This document shows positions 34,185 to 46,113 of a stretch of DNA of 64,000 nucleotides, one piece after another (the stretch's first letter is position 1; every line of letters begins with the position of its first letter). This DNA comes from Diplosphaera chodatii (taxonomy: Eukaryota > Chlorophyta > Trebouxiophyceae > Prasiolales > Stichococcaceae), in assembly GCA_032358165.1 (NCBI GenBank), contig JAALGY010000037.1, forward strand, positions 211,001 through 275,000, written 5' to 3'. A program made the translations under genes and the position numbers. The notes beneath the pieces are model-generated. The model worked only from the letters and a program-made list of their open reading frames with translations. It was not told where the DNA came from and searched no databases.

Positions 34185-37100
34185 TCAATCCCATGGTTGT
34201 GCCAAGATTGGGCACAGCTGCGGCTGGCGTACCAGGTCTGCACCACGCTTGAACACCTGGGTACATTCACCAGCGAAGTCAGGGCGTCGAGGTGCAACAC
34301 ATGCGTCCACAGCATGATGGTAGTGGAACAACACACCTGGCCAAGCGGGCAGCACGGTAAGGCAGCAGTACCTGGCTCAAGGTGACAATGCCAACCAGCA
34401 GCGGCGCCACCACCACCTGAAGAATGTTGAGGACTGTGCGGTCTCCTTTGCCCTGCAATTCAGCAACCTTGCTGTGAGCTAGTCTGCTGGTCGACACCAA
34501 CTACACAGTGCTGTCTCTAACAATAGCGTATCAGTATTGGGGAATGCAGCGGCGAAGTCAAGCAAAGCAGGGGCTGCTCACCGCAATCAGCAGCACCGCC
34601 ATGCACATCGCCCACGCAATGGACACGGATGCGGCCAGGAGCGGCAGCGTCGGCGACTTGTGGTCCTTGAAGGGCGACGGCGCGTCTGCATCCGGATTGC
34701 GCGAGCGCGTGAGTACTATAGTACCTGCACCATGCCAACTTGAGCACGGCAGGGGCACACGGTCGCCAAGCAGCTGTTGCAGTCCAGAGCCCCCACCCTT
34801 CTTGATGGTGTAGTTGCCGGTCGCAAAGTCGATGGCGTCTTGCTTGGCGCCATCTGTGAAGTTGTTAAGGTAGTACCGCACCGCCGACTTCACGCCATCG
34901 TCCAGCAACCCGCCGTACGTGCGCTTGCCTGCAGGAGGGTGCAGGTCGCAGGTCACTTGGTCTGGACCAGAGGTGCCACCAGCGTTTGGGCCATGCGAGA
35001 CACTGGCTTGCCATGTGCAAGTCAGTACGGCAAACAGCGTGCCTGTGCGGGTGAAGCCGGACTTCAGGGCGCCGGTGCCGGCGTACTGGCGGCTGACGTC
35101 GTCGCCGTGGTCCGCCCAGATGATGCGGAACTGGTTGAACACCTGCACCCGTGACGCCCAGGCATGAGGCTTGGTCCAGAGACCTCGGAGGAGGAGGGAA
35201 CAGCTCTCTCTGGGCGAGTGCCGCAGATGTACAGGGCCGTACATTGGCGGTTTGGGCAAACGGTCAGACCGACCGGGTATGCGCACCGCAGGGTATGCCG
35301 TCTGCAGCGCGGTGCCCTCAGGCAGCAGGCCCGCCCGCTGCAGCACGTGCTCCAGGTGCTTGCGCCCCAGCAGGCCCTGCGAAGGCACACATATGTGGTG
35401 CAAACTGCACTAGCACTTGACGGAGCAAACATCGGCGGGCGGCCCGCGCGCACATTGCTGTGGCACCGGGGCTCTATGCCGGGCGCAGAGTGACTCATGA
35501 GGAAAACTGCCTTATGTCCGAGGACGGAAAGGCATGCCTGCACGACGTTGGTGCGGTCCAGGCAGTCGATGCAGTTGGTGCGGAAGGCGCCGCCCTGGCG
35601 TGCGGGGCCGCCCTCGCCCCCCTCCGCGTAGAAGCCCCACCGCTCGAAGTCGCCCTCCACCTCGCCCCACAGCTTCTCCAGGCTGCACAAGTCACAAACA
35701 CAAACATGTTTTGGACCACTGCCATGTGCGCAGAGATGCTGCCGACGCATGCGCACAGCGGTGTGCTGCTTCAGTGAGACTCAGGCCTCGAATCTGATGC
35801 CGCAAGGGCACGGTCGGCTGACTCAGGGACAGGGCGTGGCCATCCGTGGCAGTTGGGCATAGTGTATTGACCGCGCACTTGTGGTACTTCTTTGCGCCGC
35901 ACTGCTTGTGGAAGTCGAAGGATATTAGGCGGAAGCCAGAGGTCGACTTGGAAAAGCGGCTCGTTTCCTGCTCAAACGCCTGCGCGCCAGCAGGCTGACG
36001 ATCACCATGACAGCACGCAAACAGGCATGTGCTGCTGCTATATGAATCAGTGGGGCCCTGTTGAGTGCATCATACGGACCGACCTGGTACAGCACGCCCT
36101 CTGAGCCATGCTGATTGACCAGGTTGATGGCATCCACATCCTGCATGGGAGTGCAGATGCGTGTGAACAAAATTGGGGATCACCCAGCCTTGGCGCTATC
36201 CCTCGAGTCGGAATACTGTACCAGCGGGTTGACAGTTAGCCACATGCTTGGTGAGCGCAGTAGCCAGCTGCACACCTTGTAGATGTCCAGCAGGTCGGTC
36301 ACATGGCGGTCGAAGGCCTTGGAGTACGTCTCGGGCGGCGCGATGCGCGTGGTCGGCTTGTACTTGATGTTGGGGATCTGGCTCCACATCAGGGGGATGC
36401 TGCCGCGCAGTTGCACGAAGGAGGACAGCACGTTGCCCTTGGGGCTGGACAGCTCGATCAGCTGCTCCGTCTCCACGCAGTTGGCCACCCGCCCCTGCGC
36501 CAATGCAACAGAAGCACAGTGCCAATACTTGTCGCCGGCCACGAAAGGCTGCATGCAGGGAGCAGCCATGAAACACAGAGGACATACTGCTGACAGCCAC
36601 ACTCGAAGCAGCCGTGTCCCCCTTCCCTTCCACACACGTACTCACACACGCACCGATCACAGTTCAGCTCGGACCTGGGGGTCGGCGCCGCGGCGCCAGT
36701 GGCGCACGCCGGCCCGCTGTGCCGCGCGCCGCCCGATGAGCGTGATGCTGCCGTCATGGCTGCGGAACTTGAGGCCGCGCATCTGGTGGAAGCTGCCCAG
36801 CAGCAGCGGCGTCGCAAAGCGCCCCGCGCCCTCCCCTGCACGCTGCAACGCTGCACGTCATGCGACTTGTGGTGGCAGGGAGTGGGTAGAAGTCCACGCC
36901 AGAGCCAGGAGCCCTGACACTGGAGTCCTGTGTGTTCATCTGAAGCACGTGCTGCGTGCCGGCAGCCCACCGATGAGCTTCTGCGTCAGGTGCTTGTTCC
37001 AGTAGAACCGCGGGTCCGCCCGCTCGTGCAGGGACCTGCCTGCCGCCGCAGAGTCCGCAGCCGTGGTGGCATACCTGCATCAAGAGGAGCTCGTGATGCC

Positions 37101-37992
37101 AGGTCTGTGCAAAGTCGCCAACACAAGCGTGCAGGCACATCACAGTCCCGCTGCACACACACGCACCGCTGCTGCGTCAGCGTCACATCCGCATCAAAGG
37201 AGAAGAACAGGCCGCGCCCAGCGCCTGCCGGGTTAAACGCCTCCCTGAGCAGTGCTGCGTAGCTGCACCGCACACAGAATGGGTGTTGCATACATGGCAA
37301 TCATGCCTATTATCGGTACCGACCTGCTGGGCAGCACAGCACATGAAGTGGGCCAAGGTTCCCATTGGCAGCTCCGGGGACACTTACTGGGCATTCAGTG
37401 TTGCATCAGGAGAGCTGCTGCTGTCTTTGTTTGTGAGCACCACTGTCTTGGCGACCTTCCAAACGAGGTGCTCCCTCAGAGTGCCAACCTGCATAAGACT
37501 CTTTTGCCTGTTTATCTGAACAATGTGAAGCCGGCTGCAGCGTTCAGCAATTGCGTATGCTCATGTCGAACTGAGATGTGCGTTGATGACGCTTTGACAT
37601 AACATGCTGATGATGACGGCCACTCACATTCTCGCCGGCAAGGATGAGCACCAGCGCAAAGCCTGACGCCAGCTGCGCAAGACCCGCGATGCCAAATGCG
37701 ATGTCGAACTTCTTGTCCAGCTTGTCCTGCATGCCGTTCAGTGCCCTGGTGATGTTTGTCACCGCGATCGCTGCAGGCACTGCTGCCGTGCACTTGTCCC
37801 AGATGAGGAGCAGGTCAGTGGTGCCAACACATGGTCCAAGCCAATGCCCACCTGCTTTTGCAACAGGATGCTGCCTGTGGCGAGATCGACGCTGAGGGTG
37901 TCGCCATCAACGTCCTGCCCTCTGAACGGCTGCAGCTGCACGATGGATCCCGACTGGCGGACGCGGAGCACGCTGTGCAGCTGCACTGACAT
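34185..37992 (-). CDS. SAC1-like phosphoinositide phosphatase with C-terminal membrane anchor
   Basis: Phosphatase that removes phosphate from PI4P and related lipids, typically in the ER/Golgi. From ATG 37992 the exons read MSVQLHSVLRVRQSG and SVDLATGSILLQKQ, then AFGIAGLAQLASGFALVLI. They continue with REAFNPAGAGRGLFFSFDAD and LLGSFHQMRGLKFRS...LIGRRAAQRAGVRHWRRG. Next are ANCVETEQLIEL and FVQLRGSIPLMWSQIPNIKY, all SAC-domain blocks. The catalytic motif is RTNCIDCLDRTNVVQ (C-x5-R), followed by VSRQYAGTGALK and YGGLLDDGVKSAVRYYLNNF. Two hydrophobic segments follow (LAASVSIAWAMCMAVLLIAV and ILQVVVAPLLVGIVTL). The tail VFKRGADLVRQPQLCPIL ends at 34185. The two anchors point to the Sac1 class (plant SAC6-8) rather than Fig4. 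Many small introns; several borders are approximate. Confidence 0.9.
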
Positions 37993-38128
37993 GGCTGCTG
38001 GTGGTGCTCTTCACCCACTGCTATTGCTGTCAGCAAGGCTGGGTTGGCTGGGCTGTTGTGCCACTGCCGCAGCTCCCCGCAGATGCCACCCTCTGATCAG
38101 CTGGGTCCTTGGCTTCGTGGACAGCGTC

Positions 38129-38491
38129 TCACTTCCAGTACCGCCCAGATGTGTTCTTGCTCTCCTCGTCCAACTGCTGCACCACGGAGGGCTGCTTTGG
38201 CAACGCTGCAGCGGCGCCAGGTGCAACAGCTGCTGTGCCTGCTGCGGCGACCTTGCCAACCGCAGCTGAAGCTTCCTTGCTGTCGTCCACCCCCTCGGAC
38301 TGCCGGAATAGAGCTTGGTATCCGATCGCTAGACCGGTCAAGCCCACGGCGACCTGCACTTACAGGGTCAGCTGCTGAGGGCTGGCTCAATATGAGTCAC
38401 AGTCATGCAGGTGTCTTTCTGCCTCTGCAAGCAATCATACCACCCTCACCTGGGAGCCTATCTGCAGCGCCGAACCCTTGCTAGCAGCCAT
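38129..38491 (-). CDS. Unrecognised 88-residue protein with one membrane segment
   Basis: Two exons. The first starts at ATG 38491 with MAASKGSALQIGSQ and ends at a CAG|GTGAGG donor in phase 0. The second (acceptor GTGCAG) continues VAVGLTGLAIGYQALFRQSE, then a long Ala/Val/Pro-rich stretch and a charged end, VVQQLDEESKNTSGRYWK, at 38129. The glycine-rich hydrophobic segment at about residues 15-29 could be a membrane helix. The C-terminal block looks constrained, unlike the linker before it. I recognise no family. A small subunit or assembly factor of an organellar membrane complex is possible, but this is only inference. It lies 136 bp upstream of the SAC gene on the same strand and 252 bp from the divergent epimerase gene. 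Confidence 0.6.
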
Positions 38492-38743
38492 ACGCACGCA
38501 CCACCGCAATAGGCGATATGCCGTTGTGTCAGACGTGACCTCAGCATATTGCACCGGGTGCACAGGATCAGGGTTCTACTTGCTGTTAGCACTTCGCTGG
38601 TTCGCTCCCACCTCCCAACATGCCATTCCTCGCATCGAGCAGTTGTGATTCCGCCTCTGCACAAACATCGCATCTGATCAGATAACTGCTCACATCGGTT
38701 GACACTGTCTGTAGATCAACACCAGATCGCCTGGTGAAAGCAT

Positions 38744-40619
38744 ATGCTTGGCGCCATGCAACAGCGGTGCAGCGCACCCCGGTCTGCCTGCTGCACTGTT
38801 GAGCGGACCATCGCAGCGTCAGCATGCGCTTTGCGGCCACAGTCATGCCTCCGCACATCAGCTGCAGCCGTCTGCTTGTCGAGCAGAAGGCCGGCATTCA
38901 GGAGCGCAGGCATCAGCGCGTCACGGCGATCAGTCGTGCGCAGTGCTGCAGCAGCAGATGTGGAGCAGGATGTCGATGCACTGAACAGCAAGTTCGGCAT
39001 CCCAGAGCATGTCAGCATCAAGGCCGGCCGCGGCGGCCTGCCGATGGTGCACCTGCAGCATACGTGTGGGGCCTCTGCAGAGGTGCACCTGCAGTCACCT
39101 GGGATTGAGCAGCCCAAAGCGGTGGATGCTGGATGTGGCGCACGTTCTCACTCGGACGATCCGCCATAGCGTTTTCACTGCCTTTTGCAGGTATACCTGT
39201 TGGGTGGGGTTGTGACCTCGTGGAAGATGGCTGGCGGTGATGAGGTCCTGTATGTGCGGCCCGATGCCAAGTTTGATGGGTGCGTGTGTGAACACGGTGG
39301 TGCTGTCGTCTGCAGTGCATCGCCTGACCGTGTGCCGAATGGCATGCCTGACGAGGTGCAACGAATTCCGGAACGCAGGTCGAAGCCCATCTCAGGCGGC
39401 ATCCCGCACTGCTTCCCGCAGTTTGGACCAGGTGAGATGCAGCAGCACGGCTTTGCACGCAACCTGGACTGGACGATCTCCTCCACATCAGCTGACCTGC
39501 AGCCGGACGACCGCGACCCCCAGGTGAAGTTTCCATGCTGCTTGCCTGCCATGGCAGTTGCATGGGTGAGTGGTAAGCAGTTGTTGGAACCACAGCTGCG
39601 TGTAAAACGCATCGAGGTAGTTAGGGGCAGTTCGGGCTGTTGGGTGGAAAGAGGGTCACTTAGACGCCCAGGTGTGAACACTGCAGGTGGAGCTGGTGCT
39701 CAGTGACAATGAGTACACGCGCAAGATGTGGCCCTACAAGTTCAAGGCGGTGTACAGCGTGCACCTGCACGGCGAGGATCTGCACACCGACCTGCGCATC
39801 ATCAACGAGGACGACAAGCCCTTCGCCTTCACCGCCGCGCTGCACTCCTACTTCGAGGTGTTGGACATCGGCAAGGCCAAGGTGCTCGGCCTCAAGGGCC
39901 TCACCTACCTGGACAAGGTGGGCACCCCTTCCACCAGCTGTGACGTCGCATTGCTCGTCTGGATGCACAAAGCCCGGCATCACACAGTCTGCACACTGCT
40001 CGAAGTCTGCATACGGCGCATTCTCTGTGAGCGCCTGCTCCCATGCTGGAGCAGGCGCTGGACTGGTGCCTTGCAACAGGTACATGTGCCAGGCACTCCC
40101 TACAGCACCGACTTTACACAGGGAACCCGTGTGCACTGCAGACCAAGGACGCCAATAGCCCGCCGGAGGCAAAGGAGGAGCGCGAGGCGGTGGACTTCAC
40201 CGGCCCCGTCGACTCGGTGTACCTGGACGCACCGGGCTACGTCGAGCTGGACGTTGGCACTGGTGCGTGTGACACTGACCAGGGCATGTGACATCGTGCT
40301 GCTGCTGCGTCTCCTGTGCCAACTCCAAGCGCGACGCCTAGAGATGCATCGCCCTTTGCGGCAAGGGTGGCCTTGGTCCTGTGGCCGAGGACGAGGACAT
40401 GACTGACTCCTGAAAAACTGGTACATGTGGCCATATGCAGGTGCAGCAGTGGCCATCACGTCATCACAGTGGAATGACGTTGTGGTGTGGAGCCCTTGGA
40501 CGGACATGGACTGCTACAAGAGCTTCTGCTGCGTGGAAAACGCCAAATTCAAGCCTGTGACTGTGCAGCCAGGGGATGACTGGCGTGCACAGCAGACGCT
40601 TGAGATCAAGGATCTCTAA
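38744..40619 (+). CDS. Glucose-6-phosphate 1-epimerase-like protein, plastid-targeted
   Basis: Member of the aldose 1-epimerase superfamily (YeaD/G6P 1-epimerase branch), which interconverts anomers of hexose 6-phosphate. The first exon gives an Ala/Ser/Arg-rich, acid-free leader of about 70 residues (ATG 38744, or 38756), typical of a chloroplast transit peptide. The mature part starts near VDALNSKFGIPEHVSI. Later exons give VYLLGGVVTSWKMAGGDEVL, VRPDAKFDG and ISGGIPHCFPQFGPGEMQQH, then GFARNLDW with the first active-site His. Then come ELVLSDNEYTRKMWPYKFKA, FTAALHSYFEV with the second His, VDFTGPVDSVYLDAP, and WNDVVVWSPW. KSFCCVENAK supplies the catalytic Glu, and the protein ends LEIKDL at 40619. 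Introns interrupt most of these blocks. The exact sugar substrate is inferred from the plant family. Confidence 0.9.
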
Positions 40620-41256
40620 GCAGCATGCTGTGTACCCGGACTCATCTGCACTCGCTTGTGACGGTATATCAGACACGAAATCTCATTACGCAGAGTCACA
40701 GCTGCATTAGTGCACATTTAGAACAGTATCCAGAGGAGGTGCTGATTGAACATCAAAGTGCAGGAGTGCAAACAAACACATCAGCACACCTTCTCGTTCG
40801 GAGAAAAGCCTGCATGAGTACGGCCTGAACGGCCAAGCGCCATTTGGTGCTACCATATGTATGTTTGGGTTGTCAAGCACCGACCAACATTCTGACGGGG
40901 CCAGGAGTCTTTCATGCAACCGTGCGGACATACAGCTGTTTCAACCCCTATCGCGGCTGCACCTGGACCCAAGAGCTTCAAGGAATGGAACGCAGCCCCA
41001 ACTGGCCATGCATGATTGTTGCACACAGTACTGTACTGTTCTCGCCTCGACATGCTGCTGAATAATTGCAACAAATGAGATCACAATGGCAGGGCAATGC
41101 AGGCGGTTGCACGCTCAAATGCAATGACGGTCAGCAATAACTAACACCTGAAGCAGTCCAAAATACCAGCAAGGTTGCGCAGCAAGCAAGCTTCTTGCAT
41201 AGCGCCTCTCATCAGATTGCAGGGTCAAAATTGTCCGAATTGCTGGTCAATTGTGC
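40620..41256. other. Intergenic between convergent epimerase and RETICULATA-related 3' ends
   Basis: 637 bp without a recognised exon. It should hold both 3' UTRs. Confidence 0.45.
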
Positions 41257-42726
41257 TCAGTGGGGGCCAGCAGATTGCATGCCCATCAACCTGATGAAGT
41301 CGACCCACAGCAGCGACCCAATGAAGGTGTTGGACGTCCGAACAACGAACGACAGAGCTGCACAGAGCTTTGGGTTTCCGTGGAAGGCCTTCTCAATGAT
41401 CCGCTCTTCTATCACGCCCGCAATGATCTGATACCTGAGGTTGGACGATACGCCCATGTAGAGGCCGTAGAAGAGGCTGGTGACCAGGATGTTTTGCGGC
41501 GGGTTCAGCGGCGCCCAGGCCGGGTCGGCCGCCTGCCGCAGCAGGATGAGGCCGTTGATGATGCCGACGCCCACCAGCGAGGCTGTGGTGCCGACGGCCA
41601 GCAGCTTGGCGAAGTTGATGGCCAACGCTCCGGCGCGCTGCTGCAGGCTGTACGGCTGCGTGCCCGGCTGCACCGTCTGGAAGCAGTTGCCCGGGCACGA
41701 CTGCACAAAGCTGTACAGCGGGCTGTTCTGCAGTGCTGACAGCGGAGCGCTCTCGCCAGATCTGCAGGGTGCAACGGCGAGCATCACACCAATGCGCTTC
41801 CTACGACATGACCGTTCAGCTCTCTTTCTGGACGTCCGGATTTGCTGCGGGCACATGTGCAAGCAAGCCCACAAGTCTTCATGGTTGCGCGGCTTGGCAC
41901 AGCGCACCTCCAGCTGGCGCGCGGAGCAGGCAGCCACACCAGGCAGAAGTCCGCAACTAGCGCCATAATGATGTTGGCAGCCACAAAGTCCAACTCATGG
42001 GAAAACATACTGCCGCGCTTTGTCGCCTCTGCTGTTGTCTTGGTGCAGATACCAATGCCCACCTGTGCCAGGGTCCAGGAGGTGGTGATGCCATGTATCA
42101 TCTCATAGCGAGCAGCATTCCTGGACGTGAGTGTCATTCAGCTCACCTCAATGCCGACTTTGACCATGAAGGACGGGTCCGCCAGCAGCCTCTCCTCGAA
42201 GCCTTGCCATTGCAACAAAGGTGCCAACGGGCTCAGCTGGAGCGCCGCATACCGCTGCTGCAGCTCTGAGGTGACGGCTGCGGCCGCCACCACTTGTTGC
42301 AGCTCTGCGCCGCAGTGAATGCACCTTGGCAAGTGGTTAGACAGCGCAGCACGCTAGCGTCCAGACGCAAGCCCGTTGCTGCGCATGGAAGCGCAGGGTA
42401 CATGTAACACTGGCAAACTCACCTCCTGGTATGGCTACATCGTCTGAGAGCTCGAGGCCGCCTCTGCTGTTGCCACCGGGGTCACGGCTGTCAAACACAT
42501 GTTCGTCAACTGACTGCTGCACAGCCTGACACACCCGCCGCCTCGTGCCAAGAGCAGGCTGCGGATGGGCATGTGAAGCATGGCGCAGCTGTCTCACGCC
42601 GTGCTGCGGTCTGCAGCCACACGCGAGCTCAACTGCACCTGCCGCTGACAGTCGCTGCGCATGATGGAGGCTGGTAAAGCTGCGCATGGTGGGCGACCGA
42701 CCCACAGCAGCGCGGTTCGCAAGCAT
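41257..42726 (-). CDS. RETICULATA-related plastid membrane protein (DUF3411)
   Basis: Family of chloroplast envelope/thylakoid membrane proteins that affect leaf and chloroplast development in plants; the biochemical role is unknown. The first exon (ATG 42726, or 42687) encodes a basic transit-like leader and ends DPGGNSRGGLELSDDVAIPG. Next comes FEERLLADPSFMVKVGIEV, joined to GIGICTKTTAEATKRGSMF and SHELDFVAANIIMALVADF, then CLVWLPAPR. The long last exon has PGNCFQTVQPGTQPYSLQQR, INFAKLLAVGTTASLVGVGI and LFYGLYMGVSSNLRYQIIAG. It ends FVVRTSNTFIGSLLWVDFIR...GMQ close to the stop. These blocks cover the whole DUF3411 domain in order, with four to five hydrophobic helices. Only the leader is poorly fixed. 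Confidence 0.9.
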
Positions 42727-43112
42727 AGATATTGTAGGCCCTTTGAGATGGATTTGGCCTGGCAGCGGGTGCTGCACCCCGAATGTTTCACAGTTGCACC
42801 GTGCATGTGACACCACATGGCTGCTGGAAGCCGCCAGCTAGCCAAGTCAGCACCGGATGAGCCATGTGGTCCAATCATCTACGGTTCTGTTGATGATATT
42901 CTGTCGGTGGACCGTAGGCTTAAATCGTTCAGATATGCACCAGACACGCTTGCCACTGCTGGGTCGATCAGAGTCGCTAATCGTTTGGCTGGTGTCATGA
43001 AACCAATTATTAATCTGATGGCGCCTGCAGTCTTTCAAACCCCACAAGTTATCGGAGATCTGCCTCTGTGGTGCTCGTTAGTGTACACTGGATCCCCGAC
43101 CGTCACACGCGC
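42727..43112. other. Intergenic between RETICULATA-related and ESCO genes
   Basis: 386 bp on the minus strand, expected to hold the promoter of the RETICULATA-related gene and the ESCO 3' UTR. It is noticeably more AT-rich (for example at 43000-43060) than the flanking exons. No gene recognised. Confidence 0.45.
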
Positions 43113-45405
43113 TTACTTGTCGTTGTACAAAAGCACATCAGGCCGGCCTACATACGCCTGTGCGAAGCGCAGGCCCTCTTGTGTCAGTGGCGAAAACGCC
43201 AACTGCTCGTGCCTCAGCACATAGCCGTACACCATGTCCTGCCTGCTGGCAAGCAAACAGCACGTTTGCTTGGGGTGACTGTGGATACTCATCATGCTGA
43301 GAGGCTGCAACGCAGGATAGGTGACAGGCAACTGGCAGGTTTCAGCCTCCACATCAGTTAGCCAGCACCTGGCAGCATCAAGCAAGGCCCTGGCGATGCC
43401 CTGCCGGCGCGAGCCGACCGCCACCCACAGTGCCCGCACCCCACAATCAGCACGCTCCCAGCGCCTGTGCTGCTGGCCAGGCAACTTCAGCCGCTCCTGG
43501 ATGTGCTGCAGTGGCGCTGCTGCAGCACCGCTGCCGGGGACTCGACCCGCCACCAGGGCATCCGCAGGTGGCAGCGCGCCGAGCTGCCCCGCTGTCCTCG
43601 CGGGTGATGCTGTGCTGCCCTGAGCGGCGTCCAGGCAGCGAGGTGCAGGCGGCAAGGCGGTCGCGCGTGCAGCTGGGTGCTCACAGGCGCCCGCGGATGC
43701 CGGGGTGGCCAGCGGCAGCGGGGTGAGGGGCTGCCGCAGCACCCGGGGGCTTGTCACCTCGCCATCAGCCGCCGCCACCAGTCTCCGCTGTAGCTGCTGC
43801 GAAGCCGCCTCGGAGCCGCCCAGTGCTGCTGGCTGTGCTGGTGTGCTGCCGGTGGCCCCTGCTGACTGCTTGCTGCCCCAACAACGAGCCAGGGTGTTCA
43901 GCTTTCTCCGCCTGGCTGAGCTGCCGCATGCGGTGTGCTGCTGGTTGCTGTCAAACATCAGTCTGCAGGGAGTCGCCAGTGGTGCTGCAACCGCCGCGGG
44001 GTCACCCCGTGCATCAGACGTCGAGGCGCCTGACGGAGATGCGGCATCGCCTGGGACAAAGCTGCGCTGCGCTGGTGTACAGCACCCTGACGGCGCTGCC
44101 TGCCTGTCACCGTGTTCGCTGTCTGCTGCGTAGCCTGCTGGGTTTGTCCCGACACGAGAGCAGAGCAGTCTGCTGCGCTGGCCGGCACGGGCTGGAGTGT
44201 CGCCTGCCTTCCCATCCACTGCTGGCGTTGCCAGCTGCTGCGACTCGTCTGTGCAGCGCCATGCACGTGTGATGCGCTGCGCAACTGCGACGCCCACTAT
44301 CTGCTCTGTGTCCGGGCGGCCCCTAGCGATGCACAGGTAGACCTGCACAGCAGGCCAGCTTGTTGGCCCGCATGTCCATTGTGACTCGCAAGTGCACAAG
44401 CCGCCTCTGGCATCCACAGCTCCACCTTGCTGTTGACTGATAGCAGCCAGTCGGGGTTTGATAGATTGAGCTGCTCGGTCACCATGTCGCTGACTTGCTG
44501 CACCTGCGTGTGCACCATTGGCACAGGCCTGTGGAGAGTGCCCACAGTGTGCAAGTCGGGTTTGACGGCAGCAAGACCAGCCCGTGGTGCAGCTGCTGCC
44601 CCGGCAGCGCTCACCTTCCTTTGCACTGTGCCCAGCTGGCTATCATGCGACACCACCAGCAGCCTGCGGTGGTTCGCTGCATTGGGAAGGACACCTGCGT
44701 CATGCAGACCCTGCAAAGCGGGCAGTCTGTTTCAAACCAACACCAAACGTCATTATATGCTAGCGACATTGGCGCTGCAGGCAGGCTGTGCGCAGCTGGA
44801 ACCATCACGTAGCTCTCGCACGTGTGCCTTGATGCCCCTGGTGACATTGGCGTGGTACTTGGCGTGCTCCTGCATGTCCTGTTTCACGCCAGGCGCATAG
44901 TACATCCCACACTGCGGGCACGTCGTGCCATCGAAGTCCACCTGCGGGCACGTCGAAAAGGTGGCCATGGCAGCTCTGACATCTGCAGCGCAATACAGCC
45001 AGGCAATGCCTGCTCAGTTGTGCTGTTGCTAGTGGATCTCACCTGGCCGCAGTTCAGGTACAGCTGTGTCGCCTTCTTGGCACCCGTCGGCGGTGCGCGA
45101 TGCCTGCAGCCGGTGACTGCAGCTGTGGAGCGCCGAGCTGGTGTTGTCGCTGTAATCGCTGCTGGCTGTCGAGATGATGGCATGCTGGCGCCCATGCCCA
45201 TCAAGCTCGTAGCTTGGCGATCGTCACCTTGTCCCTCAGGTCTGCGACGAGAAGGACGATGCATTCGATTCAAGGTTCAGATGGTGCCATGGATGCCCCG
45301 AAAGCTCGCTTGCGGCAGGTCGCCTTGCCTGGTGCGCTTGTTGCGTGCAAACACCCTGGTCACCGGCTCCTTGAGCGCTGCGAAAACCGGCTGACTAGTG
45401 GGCAT
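43113..45405 (-). CDS. Cohesin acetyltransferase, ESCO/CTF7/ECO1 family
   Basis: Nuclear enzyme that acetylates SMC3 during S phase to establish sister-chromatid cohesion. The first exon starts at ATG 45405 (MPTSQPVFAALKEPVTRVFA). The C2H2 zinc finger spans two exons: KKATQLYLNCGQ, then VDFDGTTCPQCGMYYAPGVK and QEHAKYHAN, the canonical ESCO finger (CxxC...HxxxH). The acetyltransferase domain shows VYLCIARGRPDTEQIVG, CGVRALWVAVGSRRQGIARA with the acetyl-CoA loop RRQGIA, and FSPLTQEGLRFAQAYVGRP before the stop (LLYNDK). Within the domain, between RITRAW and the CGVRALW block, sits an insertion of about 250 Ala/Pro/Ser/Gln-rich residues. In most homologues these two segments are much closer. The insertion is open throughout, so it could partly be an intron or a real disordered insertion. 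Confidence 0.92.
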
Positions 45406-46113
45406 TGACGTGTGCTTGGAGCTGATGGCGTATGTTTTGGGTGTTGCCTGCCGCTTGCCCGCCTCATGGCCGATCGTGTGCATGGGATGTCAGCAGCACC
45501 GTATCCACTGCACGGAGTCGCAGTGCCGGCCTGCCTTCATGAAGATATGCAACGCCCACATATATGATGTGTGGCAAGCAGCACTGATCGACTGCGCCAG
45601 CGGCTGCAAAGCGTAGATCATACAATGGAGTGGGTTAGCATCTGCGTTGGCGCCATTCAAATTTGCATCATTTGGCGGGAGGGAGCTTAGGTCCTGAGGG
45701 GTGCAGAAACTCTTCAGGCCAACGTAGCACACCTGCAGCGTCAGAAACTGCTTCGGGTGCCAGGCACAAGAACGCATGAGCAGTTGCAGTGTCCTGTGTA
45801 GTCGATCATCTGCTTCTCAGAACCCCAGTGTCATATCCTGAAAGCGAGGGTGCAGTTAGCGTGGAATGCATTGCTGAGCCTTGCACCACTGCTAAGCTGC
45901 TACACAATCAATTCGATGAACGTGTGATAGCGAGCCACCCCACGCATGCCATCGCGGCGAACAAGCAGCATCAGCATGCAGCACTGCTGCGGCGGTTGGG
46001 GTACTAACCAGCTGATCCAGACACGTGTGCGGCAGCAAGCATATAAGATGCATGTGTAAAACGCTTGGGCAGCGAACCGGGCGGATCAGCGATCCTCTCC
46101 TGCAATCTGCAGC
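45406..46113. other. Divergent promoter region, ESCO / VAC14
   Basis: 708 bp between the two start codons. No recognisable exon; a minus-strand open frame at 45490-45777 has no family resemblance. The two promoters are expected here. Confidence 0.45.

Noticed and set aside
36754..37158. Minus-strand frame with several Cys and His as a zinc protein
   Set aside because: It is an out-of-frame reading of SAC-domain exons; the correct frame matches SAC blocks.
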